Part shown: positions 58,097-64,000 of the stretch, piece after piece
How the letters are laid out: each line of letters starts with the position of its first letter
Numbering within the stretch: the first letter of the stretch is position 1
NCBI GenBank assembly: GCA_021464245.1
Contig: JADCRB010000037.1
Location: 3,240,056-3,304,055, forward strand
Direction of reading: 5' to 3'
Origin: Carallia brachiata
Taxonomy: Eukaryota; Streptophyta; Magnoliopsida; Malpighiales; Rhizophoraceae
DNA: 64,000 nt
Notes under the pieces: model-generated
What the model was told of the DNA's origin: nothing
Database searches by the model: none
What the model saw: only the letters and a program-made list of their open reading frames with translations
Position numbers and translations under genes: made by a program

Positions 58097-59722
58097 AGGA
58101 ATGCAGGAAACATGTAGGTGATGAGATGCTAAATGAAGTTGCGCACTATTTTTTCGGTTGATCAAACGCTCCGTAGATTTATATTGGGTTTATTTCTAAT
58201 GTTAAGTCTTCCCAAAGAAGACCACAAAATGAACATAAAATAAAGAAGATTGCATGTGCATGAGGTATCCTTAATTGAAAACATTATCTATATTCTTGGT
58301 CCTCATATTGGTTACCATTCTAGCACCTGTAGGAACATTTGGGGAAGAGTTTGAGCATAATTCATAATAATAATAAGCAAGTCCTGATCTTGTTCTTTCC
58401 TATGTCAAACTCTAAGGAGTCCAGCCTTTTCCCCCAGGCAAGCTCAATTTTGCATCCCTCCAATCCTACCTGTATTTCACTTCAATTGCCAAAGATCAAC
58501 AAGTCCATCAACATTGGCAACAAGTCCATTGGCATCTAAAGCGACACATGTAATGTAACCGTGAGTCATGCCAACAGACCACTTGCTCAATACTAATGGC
58601 ACAAAAACAATTGTGTTTGTTTTGTGTGAAAAGTGGAGGAAAGAAAAGGGTTGGAAAGAAAATTACTATTTATTTTCTTTTCCATTATTTTCTTGCTCAC
58701 ATATTTCTCATCCATCCAAACAACTTTCTTTTCTCACAACTTTTCTTCTCATTTGCTTTCCCATTATTTTCTTCCTCACCTATTTCTCATCCATCCAAAC
58801 CACTTTTTTTTCTCACAACTTTCTTTCCCATCAATTTCTCACAATTCAAAAGGAATAGGTTTGAGGAGCTGATTCCAGTCAAGGTATTTGATTACCCCTT
58901 CAGAAAGCTATATAGTTCTCATAGTCTAACATCAATGGAGAACCAGGCCATCTTTCTACTGGATGAACCCTAAATTAAATAGTCCAGACCTGGAAAACAA
59001 TATGTCCAGTGCACTGTCCATAAAGTAAGAAACACCCTCATGATGTCAACTGCAGATCTGCATTAGGTCTTGACCCTCTACTTCCATATCACTCCAACCC
59101 AATTCTTAGCATCAAACACGGTCGACACTTACACTCCCCAGGTCATATTGAAACGGAAAGAACACCGCAAATCGCAAGGGAATTAGCCTTTATAGGGAAA
59201 TTCTTATGCCAGTTTAATCTCCAGACCCACCAGAATATGATCATATAATTGCCTCTACTACCGCAGCTGGTTGAACAAACCCTCACCAAGATAGGCATTC
59301 TGTGCTTATGTAATAACTACTACAATAACATATTAGCCAAAAGCCTAAGTTCAAGCTCAGACCCACCACTTCATGGCAATCGATCAAAAGGGAAATGTGC
59401 CGGTATGCGTGTGGTTAAATTAAAACACAAAACATAGTCACGTACCATTGGAATTGTCGCCGTCTCGTTTGGGTTCTTGAGGGTTGCTTCTGGCAGAACA
59501 AAAGGTTCTATGAAGCGACGACGGATAAAGAAGAGGAGACTCTGATCTTTGCAACGTTGAAAAGAATCTGCGACGAGCTGATGTTGTCTTTGTTATTGTT
59601 GTTGAGGTTGCTGTTATGGTGCTATGAACAAGAGGGTGAGTATCCATTTTGTGTTGCAAGAAAGATTCCCGTAGAAAAAGCCCCACTGGCCGCTTCTTCC
59701 ATTTAGAAACAGCGCCAGCCAC
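57778..59722 (-). CDS. Small single-pass membrane protein, probably organellar
   Basis: Two exons: 59722-59446 and 58046-57778, joined in phase, 181 aa from the first ATG. A second in-frame ATG at residue 26 (59647) could be the true start. The N-terminal half is rich in Ser, Arg and Thr with ARRRFFSTLQRS and few acids, like a mitochondrial presequence. Exon 2 holds a conserved soluble part (STDWDKAWSNFKKQGKK, FSPNKYVSWNPR, YPLSEEVDPIKRTER). A C-terminal hydrophobic helix of about 20 residues (FTLVGAIIIVTFLLVYTIL) ends in APVK. I recognise it as a conserved plant protein of unknown function and assign no reaction. The 1.4-kb intron contains a purine/pyrimidine tandem repeat. Exon 2 is duplicated 2.77 kb further along. 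Confidence 0.8.
58640..58850. repeat. ~79-bp tandem repeat in the membrane-protein intron
   Basis: CCATTATTTTCTT(g/c)CTCAC starts at 58682 and again at 58761, 79 bases apart, each followed by TTTCTCATCCATCCAAAC and TTTCTCACAAC. Read on the minus strand the units open TTGTTTGGATGGATGAGAAA and resemble the 95-bp array at 13209-13540 in purine-rich wording and length. The plus-strand ORFs here are composition artefacts. Confidence 0.75.
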
Positions 59723-59898
59723 CGGATTCGGCCCTCCCTTATCCCCACAATTTGCACTTTCTCTTTTTTTTTTTTTTTTGTCAAAAAGTTTGAAGTTAAG
59801 ACAGGCATCTCATCTCAAAATCAGAGGATATTTACATATTATTAAAATTTATAATAAAATATACGTCTTATCCATAATTTACACTCTTGATTGACGAG

Positions 59899-59936
<38 letters not shown>

Positions 59937-62900
59937 AATTCTAGCAAAATTAAATTTCGAGACAATCCAATTATTGCTCATTAAAGAATGATTCAGCCCT
60001 CAAATTCTTCCACGTCATTTTGCGCCGGAAGAGACATTGTAGGACCCATCTCCAAGTGGGTTCCTTAACAACAATTGGGAAATTCATGGGCTCTAATAAA
60101 GGTGCCACCAAAGCAAATTATTATGGTAATATGGTTTTGGATATCGCTTTGCAGTTACTTAATTAGTATATATAAAATATATATTAATTTAATAATTTAT
60201 TTATTTTTATTATTAAATTAAATATAATTTTTATAATTTAACAGTTTAAATCTTCATTAGATCTTTACATATTAACTTTATATTTATTATTACGTATTTA
60301 TATAATCTTTTTTATATTTTTATTTTTACTATTAGAGCAAATTGTTGGTGAGTTTTATATATTTTTTTAAAACATTGTTTTCGCATTTGATCCCTTATTA
60401 GAACAAGACAAGATGCCATGCCACCATTGGATGAAAGAGTGAGTAATAATATATCTAACCGAAGTATGAGATGGATGCGAATCTTTTTACATGGATCATG
60501 CGTGAGGCTATCAAAAATTATTAAGTGAACGATTATAATTTTTATTTGTAGACAAGTAATAGTTTAATGTATGATCACAATTAAATATCAAGATTTTAAA
60601 AAATTTATTAAATTATCGTAATTGTATCATATTATTCGCGTTTATCTAGCACAAAGAAAATTTGTGTTTATATAATGAAGCCTACACCTAATGTTCGTGC
60701 TATAATAGAACAATTTTAGAAATGTTCGGTGGGATTGGGTGATGATTGGATATCTAGTATTACTAAATCCAATCCAACTCTCAGGTTTGGTGGCCGTGGA
60801 TTTATTAAGGGGACACCAAAAAATGGCGACAAGCAGAGAAAAATTTGAGTGATCAAAATTGCAGCAATTTCCCTTTCGGATCAATTCCGAGCTCAACTGA
60901 TGTGAAGCCCAATGGATGAAAAAAAAAAAAAACCCGAGGCCTACATCGCGATTATTGAAACTATAAATACGCTACATGCTGGGCTTGTTATCAATGGCTC
61001 CCCGATAGCCATAACTGGATTTGGTAGTAAACTAAACCGTTCCGACCCTTCTTTTGCAGTTCGTATAAAATTCCCAATATGACTTAGTTATTTTTGTTTC
61101 TTTTTTATATTGTTGTTTGTTTCTCCTAATTTCACCAAATCAATTCAATTATGTATGTTCGGTTAGAAGAATTTTATTCACTTCACAAAGCCGATAAATT
61201 GAGAAAAGTAGTATTTTGAAATGCTAAATCCCATTCCCTCTAAGTATTTTGAAAAGTAGTAGAGATGATACACCATTTCATTAAAAATGATTGCGTTGAC
61301 TGACCGCTCCCACAACTATGTATATTTTAGCGACACTATAATATGGCTACAATAATTTATATGATGGGAGAAATCAAATGAAAATTTACCTACAATAAAA
61401 TAATAATTAAATATTAATCACGTACCTGAATATATAATATGGGTCTTTACATTCTTGTGTAATACTACCTCCACTTCTATGATTCAATTGGTTCAAGACA
61501 TTCAAATTTATGTTACTAATCACGAATTTAAATTCTATCAAAATTAAATGTAGAATTAAATTCATAACTTATGCGAGAAAAGAATACTTTTTGATCGAAC
61601 CGTAAAACTATTCGGTCTTTTGTTCTTTGTACCAAGAAAAAGGAAATGTCAAACTTATCATATTAGATAGATAGGTGACCACCTTGAAACTAACCCCAGT
61701 GGTAACGCATGTTCCTGGGTTGCAGAGTGCCCACGCCATCTAGAATTTCTGGTTTTCGGCCACAAGCCCACTTCCGAAAGCTTTTTGTTTGCGCATCAAT
61801 GTACATGTGTTTTACCACGGTCGGTAGGACCGGCAACTAACGCAGCACCCTTCGTAGTTCGTTATTACTAGTGGAGAGGAGGCCACCATGTGTCGCCTTA
61901 AAAAAGTTAGAAGATGGGAAAATTGGGCCCACCAGAAAGTTGTCCAAAACCTCCCGCCATGTTAGGTTTTTCTATGGTCAAGTCATCTACCTTTGATTGT
62001 GGAGCGAAGGGTGGGTTTGGTTATAGATAGATTCTCAGCCGTTGGATCTTTGGTCTCGGCAACCTGAAACAGCAAAGACACGCTCTTTAATCTTCGTTGG
62101 TCTCCTTTTTGTATTAGTGGACTAGAAGGACTCGCACGTAGCTTTCCCAAATCTGGTGCGGGCCCCAGTCGCCGTTAGTTGTAGCGATTAATCGCTTTGT
62201 TTTGTAGAGCATCGGCGGGAATCGAACGGTATGATCCTCCGCATCGCGATCAATTAGGCAACGGATAAGCGGGAATCCCCGATTTTTCTTTTCATTTTTT
62301 TTATTTTTATTTTTCTTTTAGACAAATTTGAGAATATTTTCACTAAATTTTGTAACTCTCTAAGATTTGAATTTGTAACAGATTTCAATTTTTTTAATTA
62401 ATTAAATCACATAAGATTCTTTTTCTATTTCCTTATTTGGCTAAATTGTATAAGAAAATTTAGCCTTCACAATTTTTTTATCATACGGTTAGTTATCATT
62501 TTTTGAGAATTATCACCCCGAAATATTCTTAACATTATCCCATGATTCTGCAAAAGAAAAACAATTAATGGTCTATCTCAGAAATTTTAGAGTCAAATCC
62601 ATGTGAAATTATGAAAAATAAGAGAACTACCTTTCACTCATCTAGTTTAAAAGAAAAGCAAATCTATTCCACTTATGTCTTTTTTTTATTTGGAAAAATA
62701 AAAGATAAAGTTTTTGTTTTCCTGACATTGAAGTGCTCCTGCATATCTTGCATACGAAAATAATTTTCATTCACAAAATTGTAGTTACCACTTATTTAAG
62801 ATAATTTGATCATATCATAATTTGAAGACAAAAACTTATCTTATCACTAATGTAAATGTTTACTGGTCTAATTTGACTAATTGATGGAAAAAATGCACTT

Positions 62901-63602
62901 CTCTTTTATTGAGAGAATTTTTGAGGAAAAACATAACTTTTTACCATTATAATTTCCAATTTTCTTCCTTTTAATTTAAGATTTTGTCAGTGACAACCAT
63001 TTTTACCTTCTCTTTTATAGTTATTCTTATGTGGGACGTGTTGATTAATTATTAAAAAGTTAAAAATAAATGTATTATAAATTTATCATTAAAAAATGTT
63101 TATGCACTAATTTTTTATTGATAATTTTAAGGAGAAAATAAAAAATAATTATCCATAATAAATTTCTTTAATTTAATATCCATCTATTCCATCAAAGGCA
63201 AAAAAAAAAAAAAATCATCAGAAGTAAATGATAGAATTGAATCCAAGTGGTCTACCATCTAGTTACTTTTCTGTTTTCTTGACTATATGGAAATAAGGTG
63301 AATTTATTTTCAACATACCTCTTTACATTTGTTTAATTTTCATCATTAAATTTTTTGCTTTGTTTCTTGGTTATTAATTTGTGCAATAATCTAATATGTG
63401 ATTGACTGGAAAAGTATGCGGCAGACTGGGACCCATGCCAAGCGACGCACGTAGTTAGCGACGATTAAATCGGCAAAGCAGGCAAAGAAAAGGCAACGAT
63501 TAATTGAAAGGCCTTGGATGACTCTGCAGTGCCCGCCTTACGTCCATCCCCACAGAAACACAGTGAGAGAGAGAGAGGATCTGTGATAGACCACTGTAAG
63601 TG
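59723..63602. other. Gene-poor spacer and REVEILLE upstream region
   Basis: No coding exon recognised in about 3.9 kb. A (TA)n tract lies at 59908-59933. 61680-62280 is less AT-rich than its surroundings but has no convincing ORF. 62300-63400 is AT-rich. The last few hundred bases should be the promoter and 5'UTR of the gene starting at 63603. Confidence 0.4.
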
Positions 63603-63859
63603 ATGAACGCGAACTCCTCCTCGCCATCTGCTGCGGCGGCAGCGGCAGCGGCAGCGAGTCAAAGTGCTCCGCAAACTCCGCCGTCAATGGCCACGCCACA
63701 GTCATCGGCGACAACGACGACCGCGGCGGCTTCAACGTCAACAAATCCGGGCAACGCCGACGTGTCGGGCAAGAAGGTGAGGAAACCTTACACCATTACT
63801 AAGTCCAGGGAAAGCTGGACGGAGGAGGAGCACGACAAGTTCCTCGAAGCTCTTCAACT
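63603..63859 (+). CDS. RVE8: REVEILLE-type MYB (RVE4/RVE8 clade), exon 1 only
   Basis: First exon of a single-repeat SHAQKYF-class MYB. RVE8 and RVE4 bind evening elements and activate evening-phased clock genes such as TOC1 and PRR5. The 85 codons start with a poly-Ala/Ser/Thr N-terminus and reach [20 protein letters not shown] and [10 protein letters not shown], the start of the MYB repeat. The exon ends on CT before GTACGT, leaving two bases for the next codon, the intron position expected in this clade. The rest (helices 2-3 and SHAQKYF) lies beyond 64000. The RVE8 label rests on sequence likeness; by gene order it equally fits RVE4. Confidence 0.85.
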
Positions 63860-64000
63860 GTACGTGGCCACCGTTTCTGTTATATTCTCAATTTTGTGCT
63901 AATTTTGATATACAAGTACCGCCAAGTACTGCTTGGACGGTGTTCGATTCTTTCGTGTTTTGGACGTGCGAGCTGTTCTTTGTTTGATTTTCGAATTAAG

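Noticed and set aside
62190..62290. Minus-strand GTTCGATTCCCG resembling a tRNA T-loop
   Set aside because: The bases before the loop do not pair with those after it to form a T stem, and no cloverleaf with D and anticodon arms can be drawn.

Overview
This is a nuclear window from a flowering plant, most likely a core eudicot and possibly a woody rosid. The evidence is many short exons with GT/AG introns, AT-rich intergenic DNA full of small transposons and microsatellites, and plant-specific families (WRKY, NAC, PPR, RLCK-VII, PRR, REVEILLE). No prokaryotic, viral or CRISPR feature is visible. The species cannot be named from sequence alone.

Layout, left to right. (1) 609-8497 (+): an 18-exon Rab-GAP (TBC) gene, with an apparent one-base frameshift in exon 3 and a TRIM retrotransposon in an intron. 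(2) 9350-11459 (-): an RLCK-VII/PBS1-like kinase, convergent with the TBC gene. (3) 11.6-16.7 kb: AT-rich spacer with a 95-bp tandem array and foldback transposons. (4) 16681-18837 (-): WRKY44/TTG2. (5) 18.8-26.7 kb: gene-poor, with an RNase H-like retroelement relic. (6) 26740-31513 (-): the clock gene PRR7. (7) 36212-37484 (-): a divergent NAC factor flanked by diverged direct repeats. (8) 39621-40898 (+): intronless SPO11-3/TOP6A, followed by a SINE with a perfect 16-bp target duplication. (9) 41547-47506 (-): a plastid PPR-SMR gene with an apparent one-base frameshift in the transit-peptide exon, divergent from (10) 48169-51380 (+), a DFRP1/ZC3H15-type CCCH gene. (11) 52560-58096: a 2.77-kb head-to-tail duplication that carries the last exon of a small membrane-protein gene (57778-59722, -). 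The extra exon copy keeps its splice acceptor and an open frame but has lost the transmembrane segment. (12) 63603-end (+): the first exon of a REVEILLE (RVE4/RVE8) clock MYB, cut by the window edge.

From memory of Arabidopsis numbering, PRR7, SPO11-3, the PPR gene and RVE4 are consecutive there (At5g02810-At5g02840), and TTG2 and a TBC gene are close on chromosome 2. The window therefore appears to join two ancestral blocks. PRR7 and RVE4/RVE8 are antagonistic morning clock regulators, so their linkage is notable. The strongest leads are the duplicated terminal exon, the TRIM and SINE insertions, the two frameshifts and a small family of foldback elements.
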